Below, piece by piece: positions 13,768 through 21,601 of a DNA stretch of 25,167 bases (its first letter is position 1; every line of letters starts with the position of its first letter). This stretch comes from JBBRUG01 sp038247995 (lineage in GTDB: Bacteria; Chloroflexota; Chloroflexia; Chloroflexales; Chloroflexaceae), in the NCBI GenBank assembly GCA_038247995.1, contig JBBRUG010000041.1, positions 1-25,167 on the forward strand. Reading direction: 5' to 3'. The notes under the pieces are model-generated. The model was given only the letters and a program-made list of their open reading frames with translations. It ran no database searches and was not told where the DNA came from. Made by a program: the position numbers and the translations under genes.

Positions 13768-15444
13768 TCACTCTCTTCCCCGCAAAAACGCCAACCCAAG
13801 TGTGAACAAACCTAATACCAGTACTACGCCACCACCTCCGAGCAACAGCGTCGGCACAATGCCGCTCCAACCACCGATGCCTATCGCTATCGCCACCATG
13901 CCCATCCCCAGAATCAGCGCGGCAAGCACCAGCGCCACCGCCACCCGGTTGGCCGCGCCGATCAACGCACCCGCTACACGGCGCAACTCTTCTTCGCGTG
14001 TCTGCACGCGCAACTCACCGTCAACTAAGCGCGCCAGCGCATCACTTAGTTGTTGGGGCAATTCCAGCGCTAACTGGCCAAAATGGCGTGCGGTGCGCGT
14101 GGCCTGAGCGCCCAGGGCCGCAGGCGAGAACTGTTCAGCGATGGCGTGCTGCACATATGGCCGCGCAATTCCGAACACATCCAGGTTAGGGTCAAGTTGC
14201 AACCCGACGCCTTCCATCATCATCAGCGCTTTGAGCAGGAGTGCCAACGGGCCGGGCAGGCGAATGTGGTGGCGGCGCAACAAGGCCAGCAGATCTTCGA
14301 TCGTCTCCTGGGCCGAAATATCGCTCAGCGGCCTGTCGACAAAGCTCTCAGTGAATCGCTCCAGATCGCGCCGCAGCTCGGGCGTCACGTCGCGCCGAGC
14401 AAGCACTCCTAACCGTTCAAGCGCCCGCAGCGCGCCTTCATTGTCGCGATCAACTAAGGACGCAAGCAATAACAGCAACCCCTGCGTCGTATCGCGGTCG
14501 AGGTTGCCCACTTGCCCAAAGTCGACCACGCCCAGCACCTCGCCTGGCAAGGCGAAGAAATTGCCTGGGTGGGGGTCACTATGAAAGAAGCCATAACTGA
14601 AGATCTCTTGCAGGATCAGTTGCATCGAGTTATGCGCCAGGCGGATCCGATCGATGCCTGCCGCTTCCAGTGCCGCTAAGTCGTTGATCTTCGGCCCATA
14701 GAGCCGCTCGCTGGTCAGCACCCGCGCATCGGTATATTCCCAATAAACCTTTGGCACATGCATGAAGGCATTAGCGGCAAAAACCGTGCGAAACCGCTCG
14801 GCGTTGCGCGCCTCACGCCGGTAGTCGAGCTCGGCACGAATCGTCGCCGAGAACTCCCAGGCCAACTCAACAAAGTTATACCGCGCCGCCAACGCCAACC
14901 GCTCTTGGGCCAGCGCGGCTAGGTCGGCGAGAATCGCCAGATCGGTATGAATCCGCCCGGCAATATCGGGGCGCTGCACTTTCACCACCACTTCGGTGCC
15001 GTCAGGCAGCGCCGCAGCATGCACCTGGCCCAGTGAAGCAGCCGCAAGCGGTTCGCGATCAAAGCGCGCAAACAGCGTATCGACCGGCCGGCCCAGGCTG
15101 GCTTCGATTAGTTCGATCGCCTGCGCACTCGGAAAGGGCGGTACAGTGTCTTGAAGCTTGCTCAGCTCGGTCACAAATTCGGGGGGCAACAGATCGGGGC
15201 GTGTGCTTAGCGCCTGGCCAAGCTTGACAAATGTGGGGCCGAGGGCGATGAGTGCTTCACGCAGACGCGCAGCCGTGCCGACCGGGCGCGGTGGCGGCAC
15301 GCGCAGCACCGCGCGGCGGGGGAGCGAAAGCAGCGAGACCAAGCCAAGCTGTTCGACAAGGTATCCAAAGCCGTGCCGTACCAGCACCTGCGCGATCTCG
15401 CGATACCGACCGAGGTAACGGGCCTGACGAACGAGCGGCCACAT
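13768..15444 (-). CDS. AarF/UbiB (ABC1)-family protein kinase-like protein
   Basis: 558 residues from the ATG at 15444. UbiB-family hallmarks in order: FVKLGQALSTRPDLLP (the KxGQ motif), AAASLGQVHAA (Ala-rich nucleotide loop), EVVVKVQRP (ATP-binding Lys), HSDPHPGNF (catalytic loop) and GVVDFGQVG (metal-binding DFG-like). Two helices follow at the C-terminus (VALVLAALILGMGMVAIAIG and LLGGGGVVLVLGLFTLGLAF), which anchor it in the membrane. Family members support ubiquinone or other isoprenoid-lipid metabolism through ATPase activity; here menaquinone or pigment lipid is conceivable but unproven. The open frame extends to an ATG at 15489, but the extra 15 residues are encoded by a heptamer array (15450-15477), so the inner ATG is preferred. 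It follows dgkA on the same strand, probably in one operon. Confidence 0.85.
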   Translation of the reverse strand: MWPLVRQARYLGRYREIAQVLVRHGFGYLVEQLGLVSLLSLPRRAVLRVPPPRPVGTAARLREALIALGPTFVKLGQALSTRPDLLPPEFVTELSKLQDTVPPFPSAQAIELIEASLGRPVDTLFARFDREPLAAASLGQVHAAALPDGTEVVVKVQRPDIAGRIHTDLAILADLAALAQERLALAARYNFVELAWEFSATIRAELDYRREARNAERFRTVFAANAFMHVPKVYWEYTDARVLTSERLYGPKINDLAALEAAGIDRIRLAHNSMQLILQEIFSYGFFHSDPHPGNFFALPGEVLGVVDFGQVGNLDRDTTQGLLLLLASLVDRDNEGALRALERLGVLARRDVTPELRRDLERFTESFVDRPLSDISAQETIEDLLALLRRHHIRLPGPLALLLKALMMMEGVGLQLDPNLDVFGIARPYVQHAIAEQFSPAALGAQATRTARHFGQLALELPQQLSDALARLVDGELRVQTREEELRRVAGALIGAANRVAVALVLAALILGMGMVAIAIGIGGWSGIVPTLLLGGGGVVLVLGLFTLGLAFLRGRE

Positions 15445-15449
15445 AAGCT

Positions 15450-15477
15450 CAGGAGGCAGGCAGCAGGAGCCAGGAAA
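15450..15477. repeat. Four CAGG-type heptamers at the AarF start
   Basis: CAGGAGG, CAGGCAG, CAGGAGC, CAGGAAA in one register, between the two candidate start codons of the AarF-like gene. Array growth here would change the N-terminal extension or the leader length. Confidence 0.7.
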
Positions 15478-15516
15478 CGGCAACGCCATTCCCTTAGCTC
15501 ATGCCCACCGGCACGA

Positions 15517-15957
15517 TCAGAAAAAACGCTGATACCACCCTACGAGGTGGGGAATAAAGATCACACAACCAACGATGACGCTGGCAATTGCGCAGATCAG
15601 CACCGTACCGGCGGCAACGTCTTTGGCAATTCGTGCCAGCGGATGATAACTACTCGTCGCCACATCTACGGCGGCCTCGATCGCTGTGTTCACCCCTTCA
15701 GCAGCCAAAACGAGTGTAATCGTTAGGATGAGCGCCAGCCATTCCCAGCGTGCCAAACCGAGGAACGCACCCAATGCGACGGCACAGGCGCCCACCAGGC
15801 AATGGATCTGCGCATTCCGCTGCGTGCGTAATACGTAGCCCACGCCGGAAAATGCATACCGAAAGGAGCTGATCAGCTTCGCAAGCCGATAATCTACCGG
15901 CCTGGGCGCAGCCGTCGGCGCATCCTCTTCGGTCGGCAACGATGGCGAGCGACTCAT
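15517..15957 (-). CDS. dgkA: DgkA-type diacylglycerol / undecaprenol kinase
   Basis: 146 residues from the ATG at 15957. The N-terminal 30 residues are polar. Three helices follow: AQIHCLVGACAVALGAFLGL, WLALILTITLVLAAEGVNTA and VLICAIASVIVGCVIFIPHL. Between them lies the family signature EGVNTAIEAAVD, whose two Glu residues bind Mg-ATP, and HPLARIAKDVAAGTVL. The family phosphorylates diacylglycerol or undecaprenol at the inner membrane. The reading frame is open to 16155, but a TATAAT box (16005-16000) lies downstream of that point, and the upstream codons cover a heptamer array; AGAGG lies 10 nt before the chosen ATG. The AarF-like gene follows closely. Confidence 0.88.
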   Translation of the reverse strand: MSRSPSLPTEEDAPTAAPRPVDYRLAKLISSFRYAFSGVGYVLRTQRNAQIHCLVGACAVALGAFLGLARWEWLALILTITLVLAAEGVNTAIEAAVDVATSSYHPLARIAKDVAAGTVLICAIASVIVGCVIFIPHLVGWYQRFF

Positions 15958-15999
15958 GAGCAAGAAACCTCTACCTCCACATTTGCACTGCGCCCCCCG

Positions 16000-16005
16000 A
16001 TTATA
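16000..16005 (-). promoter_or_regulatory. -10 box of the dgkA-aarF unit
   Basis: TATAAT on the minus strand, about 42 nt before the dgkA ATG. The -35 position falls in the heptamer array 16013-16082, which on this strand offers TTGCTG every 7 nt (nearest spacers 13 and 20 nt), none at the usual 17 nt. Confidence 0.55.
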
Positions 16006-16012
16006 CACCATC

Positions 16013-16082
16013 AGCAAGCAGCAAGCAGCAAGCAGCAAGCGGCAGGCGGCAAACGGCAGGCGGCAAGCGCCAAGCGCCAGGC
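16013..16082. repeat. Heptamer array, 10 units, upstream of dgkA
   Basis: AGCAAGC x4, GGCAGGC, GGCAAAC, GGCAGGC, GGCAAGC, GCCAAGC, GCCAGGC in one register over 70 nt. It begins 7 nt from the -10 box of dgkA and covers the -35 region. A REP-like palindrome follows directly. Confidence 0.9.
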
Positions 16083-16087
16083 CTGCT

Positions 16088-16112
16088 GTACGGGCGACCC
16101 TCGTGGTCGCCC
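16088..16112. repeat. REP-like palindrome, GTACGGGCG type
   Basis: GGGCGACC (16092-16099) and GGTCGCCC (16105-16112) are perfect 8-nt arms with a 5-nt loop CTCGT. The left end GTACGGGCG is shared with the palindrome at 13717-13744. Confidence 0.75.
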
Positions 16113-16138
16113 CACGCCGCGCCGCGCCGCCCCTCATC

Positions 16139-16165
16139 ATCTGCGTCATCTGCATAATCTGCGGA
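16139..16165. repeat. Three nonamer units upstream of the GT-C-like gene
   Basis: ATCTGCGTC, ATCTGCATA, ATCTGCGGA. This is the reverse complement of the nonamer family in the GNAT leader (8191-8217). It occupies the -35 region of the gene starting at 16196. Confidence 0.7.
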
Positions 16166-16181
16166 TCATGCAGGGCTCAGC

Positions 16182-16187
16182 TATAAT
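16182..16187 (+). promoter_or_regulatory. -10 box, probably giving a leaderless or near-leaderless mRNA
   Basis: TATAAT ends 8 nt before the ATG at 16196, so transcription should begin at or within two bases of the start codon. No ribosome-binding sequence and no clear -35 are visible. Confidence 0.6.
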
Positions 16188-16195
16188 ACACCCCA

Positions 16196-18271
16196 ATGAA
16201 TCGCCTGCGCCATACCCTCCCCGCTCCACTGCTCGCCACACTGGGCTATCTTGTTAGTACATTAGCGTTCTTTTTTCCGGCCCTGCCTTTTCTGAGCGAA
16301 GCCCTGCCCGGCGGCCCAGTAGCGGCAATCGACGGCTGGCAGAATGTCTGGCATCTCTGGTGGGCCGAACAGGCCGTGCGCAGCGGCACTAACCCATTCT
16401 TCACGCCGCTGCTCTATCACCCCGATGGCGTAAACCTCGCCGTCCACCCGCTCAATCTCAGCAACGGCCTGCTGGTGCTGCCGATTACGGCACTCTTTGG
16501 CCCGCTACCGGCCTACAATGTCGCCCTGCTCCTCGCTTTTGTCCTCTCCGGCCTCGGCGCGTACCTGCTCGCCCGCGAGGTTGGGGCGGGGCCGCAGTCC
16601 GCCTTTGTGGCCGGGTTGCTATTTAGCTTCGGGCCCTTCCACGCCACCAAAGCCTACGATGGGCAGCTTGAGTGGATCGCGATCCAGTGGGTTCCGCTCT
16701 ACGTCTGGATGCTGCTGCACACCCTGAACAGCGCCCGCGTGCTGCCCGCCGTCGTCGCCGGGTTGCTCCTGGCCCTCGTCGGCTATACAAGCCTCTACTA
16801 TCTGATTTTCATGGCCGTACTCAGCCCGCTGCTGGTGCTGCTGCACCTCCCTCCCGCCCCATCGTTCCGCATCCGGATCACTCAACTCGCCCACCTGGCA
16901 CTCGTACCGCTCGTCGCCATTGTTGCGCTGGCGCCAATTCTGGCCGGCCTCACCACGGCGGTACGTGCCGTTACCGGTAGCGCGGCGCCAGGTTCAAGCG
17001 CCATTGATCCCGAGCTGGTGGCCCGCTCCGCCAACCTGCTCGATTTCTGGCTGCCCAGTTATCTGCATCCGCTCTGGGGCGATCTAATCGCTCAACTCGG
17101 CCCCTGGCTCCACCCGAACATCGCCGCATGGAACCACGCCCTTGGCTATACGGCGCTCGCCCTTGCCGTCGTCGCCTGCTGCACCGAGTGGCGCCGGGCC
17201 TGGCCCTGGCTGGTTATCGCCATCATTGGGCTGTGGCTGGCGCTTGGTCCGTTGCTGAACATCGGCGATCGCCAGTTTGAAGCGCCGATGCTGTATCGTT
17301 TGCTCATGGCCATTCCGGGCATGGAGATCGCTCGCCGCCCCGGCCATTTTGTGGTGTTGACCCTGCTCGCCCTCGTGCCGCTCGCTGCCCTTGGTCTGGA
17401 TGCCCTCCGCCAACGCTACGGCTCAAACGTGCTCGCACTGGCCGTGCTGCTCGCCGCGCTCGAACTCGCCCCGCCGGCCTGGACGCTCCAGCGCAGCATA
17501 ACCCATCCCGCCTTCAGCGAACTCGCTAGGAGTGACGGCGCAGTGCTCGTACTGCCGATTGACAACGACTCCAGCGCATCACTTACCCAACAGATTGTTC
17601 ACGGCAGGCCGCTCGTCGGCGGCTTCCTGGCCCGCATCCCGCCCTTCCCCTTCGCCAACGAAACGCCCGGCGTGCGCCAACTCTGGCGGCTTGCCCCCGA
17701 CGGTGCAGCGCTGGCCGACCCAGCCGGCGGCGCCCCATCCGACGTAATGGCCGCCTACGGTATCCGCGACGTCGTAGTGCGCTGGTCGGAGCTTTCAGCG
17801 TCGCAACGCGCAACGGCTCAGGCCGCGATCACCGAAGCGCTTCCCGGCATCAGTCCGAGTTATACCGACGCGGAACTGAGCATCTATCGTTTACCACCGC
17901 CGACGCCCGCGCCGCTTGCCTATGTCGCCGGCGGCTGGTACCCGGAGGAGCAAGCAGCGGAACGCCGCTGGCGTTGGATGGGCGCTGAGGCAACGATCGT
18001 GCTGATCAATCCCGGCACCACAGCGCTGCCGGTCACCGTGCAGCTTCAAGCCGAAGGGTTCACCGCCGAACGCCCGACCCAGCTCAGCTTGAACGGTGCG
18101 CCACTCACAACATGGGCCGTAGCTGCCCAACCGGCTGCCACCACCACATCACTGCGCCTCTTATTACCGCCCGGCCCTAATCGGCTGGTCCTCAATGCAC
18201 CTACCGCCGCCGACCCCGCAGGCCGCGGGCCGATCAGCATCGCCCTCACGGGGATCACGATAAAGCGCTAA
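16196..18271 (+). CDS. GT-C-like polytopic membrane protein with C-terminal soluble domain
   Basis: 691 residues with about 10-12 helices in the first 410 residues, starting LLATLGYLVSTLAFFFPALP, then a soluble C-terminal part to residue 691. The first outer loop holds AAIDGWQNVWHLWWAEQAV, with Asp46 at the position where GT-C transferases keep their catalytic acid, followed by NPFFTPLLYHPDGVNLAVH. The MEIARRPGHF segment near residue 380 is a conserved loop of this Chloroflexota/actinobacterial membrane family. The last 120 residues look like a beta-sandwich (VLINPGTTALPVTVQL, LLLPPGPNRLVLNAP), probably outside the cell. Lipid-linked sugar transfer to a surface polymer is inferred; no soluble partner is adjacent. 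It is convergent with amylosucrase, 22 nt apart. Confidence 0.75.
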   Translation: MNRLRHTLPAPLLATLGYLVSTLAFFFPALPFLSEALPGGPVAAIDGWQNVWHLWWAEQAVRSGTNPFFTPLLYHPDGVNLAVHPLNLSNGLLVLPITALFGPLPAYNVALLLAFVLSGLGAYLLAREVGAGPQSAFVAGLLFSFGPFHATKAYDGQLEWIAIQWVPLYVWMLLHTLNSARVLPAVVAGLLLALVGYTSLYYLIFMAVLSPLLVLLHLPPAPSFRIRITQLAHLALVPLVAIVALAPILAGLTTAVRAVTGSAAPGSSAIDPELVARSANLLDFWLPSYLHPLWGDLIAQLGPWLHPNIAAWNHALGYTALALAVVACCTEWRRAWPWLVIAIIGLWLALGPLLNIGDRQFEAPMLYRLLMAIPGMEIARRPGHFVVLTLLALVPLAALGLDALRQRYGSNVLALAVLLAALELAPPAWTLQRSITHPAFSELARSDGAVLVLPIDNDSSASLTQQIVHGRPLVGGFLARIPPFPFANETPGVRQLWRLAPDGAALADPAGGAPSDVMAAYGIRDVVVRWSELSASQRATAQAAITEALPGISPSYTDAELSIYRLPPPTPAPLAYVAGGWYPEEQAAERRWRWMGAEATIVLINPGTTALPVTVQLQAEGFTAERPTQLSLNGAPLTTWAVAAQPAATTTSLRLLLPPGPNRLVLNAPTAADPAGRGPISIALTGITIKR

Positions 18272-18293
18272 AGCAGCATTTTGTTCTACCGTT

Positions 18294-20255
18294 CTAGCGC
18301 TCCCCAGCCTGTTCCAGCCATACAAACTGATACGAATTCAGCGTCAGCGGCTCCTCAGCCGTCACAACGACCCCGGCATTCAAATCAGCGAAGCGATAGC
18401 CCAATCCATGGAGCCGCAGTTGGTTCGGCGGCACTGTTTGGGCGTGCTCACTGAAGTTGGCGATCACCAGAAGGCGATTGCCGCCGCCGTGTCGCACATA
18501 ACCCAGCAGATGCGGGTTGCCGGTAGCAAATACCGTCAGTTCATTGCCGCCGAACGCGGCCTGGCTCTTTCGCAGCGCAATCAGGCGCAACAACTCGTTG
18601 TAGATATAGCCGTTCGGGCTGGCCATATCGTTCCAGCGCCCTTCGTTCGACCAATCAAAGGCGACGCGATGGATCCAACGGCTATCGTCGGCGCGCGCCG
18701 GATCGCGCACATACTCATATGCATTAAGCGTACCGACCTCATCGCCAATATAGAGCAACGGCACGCCACCCGCGCTCAAAATGACGCTATGGAGCAACAA
18801 AATCCGCCGGATCGCCAGATCAACGAGCAGCGGATTACGCTCCTGGAGCGCCTGCTCTAGCCCCGCAAGCGAGGCGAGCGTCCCAGAAATGCGCGCGTCG
18901 CCTGTAGTCGGGTTGGCCTGAAACGGCACGCCGCGGGCGAACGAACCAGGAAATTCGCCGGTATAAAAGGCGTTCAGAAAGCGCCGGTGCCCATGGGGGT
19001 CGATCCCGAGCCGCCGCGCCTCGTCGTCGTCGAACGTCCAGCCAATATCGTCGTGGCCACGCAAATAGTTAATCCATGTGCAACCGGCAGCGATACTCCA
19101 GCGCGCATGCAGCGCATAGGCCAGCAACTTTACTTCCCGCGTGGCCAGCGCTTCCCAGCACAGCGCCATCAGCAGCGGGTTGTACGAGAGCTGCGCTTCG
19201 TGGGGGCTGATATACTTCACCACCTCATCGGGATGTACAATCGCCTCCGACTTAAAGAGCAGCGCCGGCGCCGCGATCCGCGCCATCGCGTTAAACGCCT
19301 GGATCAACAAATGCGCCTCGGGTTGGTTCTCACAATCGGTGCCGAGCCGCTTCCAGATAAAAGCCACCGCGTCGAGGCGCAGCACTTCAACGCCGATGTT
19401 GGCCAGAAAGAGCATTTCAGCCGCCATCGCCCGAAAGACCGCCGGATTAGCGTAGTTGAGATCCCACTGGAAACTGTTGAACGTCGTCCAAACCCAGCGG
19501 CGCATGCCTTCATCCCAGGTGAAACTGCCGCGCCGCACCGTCGGAAAGATCTCGCGCAGCGTTCGATCGTAGGCATCGGGCATGCTGCGGTCGGGGAAGA
19601 GCAGGTAGAAATCCTGGTACTCAGAATCACCGATGCGAGCCTGTTGGGCCCAGAAATGCTCATCAGAGGTGTGATTAAAGACAAAATCGACAACCAGGCT
19701 GATCCCGCGCCCGCGCAATTCGGTCGCCAGCGCCGCTAATTCATCCATGGTGCCGAGCGCCGGATTCACCATCCGATAGCTGCTTATGGCGTAGCCACCG
19801 TCGTTATTGCCCTCGGGGGCGGCAAATAAAGGCATCAGATGGAGGTAAGTTATCCCGAACTGCTCAAGGTAGCTGATGCGCTTACGTAGGCCGGCGAGCG
19901 TTGTGCTGAACAGATCAACATAGAGCACTGCGCCCAGCGTACGTGACGACTGATGCCAGAGCGGATCAGCCCCGCGGCGGTCGTCAAGGGCGCGCAGATC
20001 GGCGGAGCGTTCGGCCCAACTGCGGGCCGCAACGAGCAGGATCTGCTCCAGATGATAGAAAAAGTCGTACTGCTGACCATACAGCCGCAGCAAGAGCCCA
20101 AACAGCCGCCCCCACTCGCGGCTCAGCCGCTGCTCGAAATGCGCCCAGGCCATTGGATCGGCGGCGACCGTTGTTGCCAATGTCTCACGCAGGCGTGGCA
20201 ACAACCGCTCCAGCGAGCGTGCCGCATGCCCCCGCGTCCACTCGGTCTCGCTCAT
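18294..20255 (-). CDS. Amylosucrase (GH13 subfamily 4)
   Basis: 653 residues, the usual amylosucrase length, with the helical N-terminal domain (WGRLFGLLLRLYGQQYDFFY) absent from most GH13 enzymes. The barrel shows LYVDLFSTTLAGL, NDGGYAISSYR (the Asp of the sucrose site), VVDFVFNHTSDEH (His near 195), VEVLRLDAVAF (nucleophile Asp near 295), LLFKSEAIV (acid/base Glu near 337) and YLRGHDDIGW (stabilising Asp near 402). It transfers glucose from sucrose to alpha-1,4-glucan and releases fructose, probably in the cytoplasm since no signal peptide is seen. Sucrose hydrolase or a maltosyl-type GH13 is less likely. The ATG at 20255 has AAGGGAG 4-5 nt upstream; a longer TTG start at 20288 would lie inside the operator and -10 region. 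Single gene, likely repressed by a LacI-family protein. Confidence 0.9.
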   Translation of the reverse strand: MSETEWTRGHAARSLERLLPRLRETLATTVAADPMAWAHFEQRLSREWGRLFGLLLRLYGQQYDFFYHLEQILLVAARSWAERSADLRALDDRRGADPLWHQSSRTLGAVLYVDLFSTTLAGLRKRISYLEQFGITYLHLMPLFAAPEGNNDGGYAISSYRMVNPALGTMDELAALATELRGRGISLVVDFVFNHTSDEHFWAQQARIGDSEYQDFYLLFPDRSMPDAYDRTLREIFPTVRRGSFTWDEGMRRWVWTTFNSFQWDLNYANPAVFRAMAAEMLFLANIGVEVLRLDAVAFIWKRLGTDCENQPEAHLLIQAFNAMARIAAPALLFKSEAIVHPDEVVKYISPHEAQLSYNPLLMALCWEALATREVKLLAYALHARWSIAAGCTWINYLRGHDDIGWTFDDDEARRLGIDPHGHRRFLNAFYTGEFPGSFARGVPFQANPTTGDARISGTLASLAGLEQALQERNPLLVDLAIRRILLLHSVILSAGGVPLLYIGDEVGTLNAYEYVRDPARADDSRWIHRVAFDWSNEGRWNDMASPNGYIYNELLRLIALRKSQAAFGGNELTVFATGNPHLLGYVRHGGGNRLLVIANFSEHAQTVPPNQLRLHGLGYRFADLNAGVVVTAEEPLTLNSYQFVWLEQAGER

Positions 20256-20274
20256 AATGCTCCCTTGCAAGTGC

Positions 20275-20293
20275 GGAACCGGTTCCAATTATA
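20275..20293 (-). promoter_or_regulatory. Amylosucrase -10 box with LacI-type operator over the start site
   Basis: On the minus strand TATAAT (20293-20288) is followed at once by GGAACCGGTTCC (20286-20275), a perfect 12-nt palindrome with a central CG as in LacI-family operators. The predicted start point (near 20281) falls at its centre. No good -35 is visible. Repression lifted by a sugar is inferred; no lacI-like gene is in the window. Confidence 0.65.
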
Positions 20294-20311
20294 CGGCATG
20301 TGGCGAAAACG

Positions 20312-20343
20312 CCGTAGGGTCGCAATGAATTGCGATCCTACGG
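20312..20343. repeat. REP-like palindrome, GTAGGG type, after the MinD-like gene
   Basis: CCGTAGGGTCGCAAT (20312-20326) pairs with ATTGCGATCCTACGG (20329-20343) with a 2-nt centre and one wobble. It ends 2 nt before the MinD-like stop codon and can fold in either transcript, so it may act as a terminator or RNA stabiliser between minD-like and amylosucrase genes. Confidence 0.75.
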
Positions 20344-20345
20344 GA

Positions 20346-21104
20346 TCATCCCCCCATCAGTCGGGCTGCAACCTGACGATAGGCGTAGGTAACCGGGTGG
20401 GCGGGGAAGCGCAACGCAAAGATCGTTGAACTTGCGAGCGCCATGAGGTCATCGGAGTGGGGAATAACCGCAGCAACGGGGCAATCGTAGGTACGCTCAA
20501 CCCGCTCACGCACAGCGGCGCTATCGAAGCTGGCCGGCACTTTGTTTACCAGGAGCCACATCCGCGGCACATCGAGTTTTCGGGCCACTTCAACCGTCAC
20601 CCCGGTGCCCTGATAGTCTTGCTGATCCGGGCGCATGATCACCAGCAGTGTATCGGAGATGGCAATCGAGAGCAGGGTCTCTTCGTTCAAGCCGGGATGA
20701 GTATCGATCAGCAGCACATCCAGGCTGAGGGTTTCGATCAGGCGTTGAAACCCATCGTTGAGCAAACCCGGATCGTAGCCGTCGCGCAGCACACGCGCGA
20801 TCTCGCCGGGGCGCACACTGGAAGGGATAAGCAGCACGCGCCCTGGTACAGCAACGGGCAGTTTCGCGGTAACATCGTAGGCGGCAGCTTCGATCTCGCA
20901 GGCGCCCCAGAGGTAATCGTTGAGTGCGTAAGGCAGATGTTCTTCGTCGAGGCCAAACAGCACATGAATGCCGGGCGACTGGATATCGGTATCGACGACG
21001 CCCACAGTGTAGCCCTGGCCGGCCAACAGCCCGGCCAGATTAGCGGTTGTATTCGACTTACCGGTTCCGCCGCGGAACGAATGCACCGAGATGATCGTTG
21101 CCAT
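20346..21104 (-). CDS. MinD/ParA-like ATPase
   Basis: 252 residues. The deviant Walker A loop reads SFRGGTGKSN: the catalytic-site Lys16 is present, but the signature Lys at the start of the MinD/ParA loop (KGGxGK) is Arg11. VVDTDIQSPG (switch I) and VLLIDTHPGLNEET (switch II) follow, then DTLLVIMRPDQQDYQG and LLVNKVP, as in MinD. No membrane-targeting amphipathic tail is clear (it ends YRQVAARLMGG). Proteins of this kind occur in cyanobacteria and Chloroflexota, often with unknown cargo. It starts 9 nt after the acyl-CoA-binding protein gene, without its own ribosome site, so translational coupling is likely. Confidence 0.85.
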   Translation of the reverse strand: MATIISVHSFRGGTGKSNTTANLAGLLAGQGYTVGVVDTDIQSPGIHVLFGLDEEHLPYALNDYLWGACEIEAAAYDVTAKLPVAVPGRVLLIPSSVRPGEIARVLRDGYDPGLLNDGFQRLIETLSLDVLLIDTHPGLNEETLLSIAISDTLLVIMRPDQQDYQGTGVTVEVARKLDVPRMWLLVNKVPASFDSAAVRERVERTYDCPVAAVIPHSDDLMALASSTIFALRFPAHPVTYAYRQVAARLMGG

Positions 21105-21113
21105 AGCTGTGGT

Positions 21114-21380
21114 TTACCCGGCCTGCGCTTGCAGTTTGCTCACCAGAGCGCTATAGTCGGCCATGGCCTGATCATTGCTCATACCCTTCAGTTTGGCCCA
21201 GGTATCATACTTGATCCGACCGGTCATATCGAGAATACCGGGGCGTGCGCCCGACACGTCGCCGGCGCTGGCTTGCTTATAGAGCGCGTATAACTGAAGC
21301 AAGGTCTGGTTATCCGGGCGCTGCGGCAACTCTTGCACCGCCTGAGCCGCCTGCTCGAATTGGGCTTTGAGATCGCTCAT
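21114..21380 (-). CDS. Acyl-CoA-binding protein (ACBP)
   Basis: 88 residues, the classical ACBP length, a four-helix fold. Recognisable: QFEQAAQAVQELPQRPDN, LLQLYALYKQASAGDVSGAR, PGILDMTGRIKYDTW, KLKGMSNDQAMADYSALVSK. The Tyr and Lys of YALYKQA, the Lys of GRIKYDTW and the Tyr of MADYSALV correspond to residues that hold the CoA head and acyl chain in eukaryotic ACBP. It should bind long-chain acyl-CoA in the cytoplasm. GAGGAG lies 8 nt upstream of the ATG. A weak promoter (TTGCAG, 17 nt, TAGGAT at 21454-21426, minus) lies upstream. It is followed closely by the MinD-like gene. Confidence 0.9.
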   Translation of the reverse strand: MSDLKAQFEQAAQAVQELPQRPDNQTLLQLYALYKQASAGDVSGARPGILDMTGRIKYDTWAKLKGMSNDQAMADYSALVSKLQAQAG

Positions 21381-21425
21381 TGGTATGGCTCCTCGATCAT
21401 AAATCTTGAAGGCTGAATGCTTTGC

Positions 21426-21454
21426 ATCCTAGCACGTTGACTGTTGGGCTGCAA
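21426..21454 (-). promoter_or_regulatory. Possible promoter of the ACBP-MinD operon
   Basis: On the minus strand TTGCAG (21454-21449), 17-nt spacer, TAGGAT (21431-21426). Both boxes are weak matches, so this is tentative. Confidence 0.35.
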
Positions 21455-21601
21455 GCTACACTGTAAGTGCTTTCTCAGCCGCATAGTGCGCAAAACATGC
21501 GTTCATTGTGCGTAGGTTACGTGTTCAGATGCCAAATACGCAATTCGCGCAATCCGCACCATGTAACCATCGCCCACCTGTGTTGAGGGAGAGTGCATTT
21601 T

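Noticed and set aside
16088..16112. Terminator of an upstream gene
   Set aside because: The flanking genes diverge here, so no transcript ends at this palindrome; it is better seen as a dispersed repeat.
15958..16155. N-terminal extension of the DgkA-like protein
   Set aside because: It translates the heptamer array and lies upstream of the -10 box; Cys/Leu-rich sequence there is a repeat artefact.
18987..19739. 250-residue plus-strand frame
   Set aside because: It is a shadow on the opposite strand of the amylosucrase gene, whose motifs are all intact.
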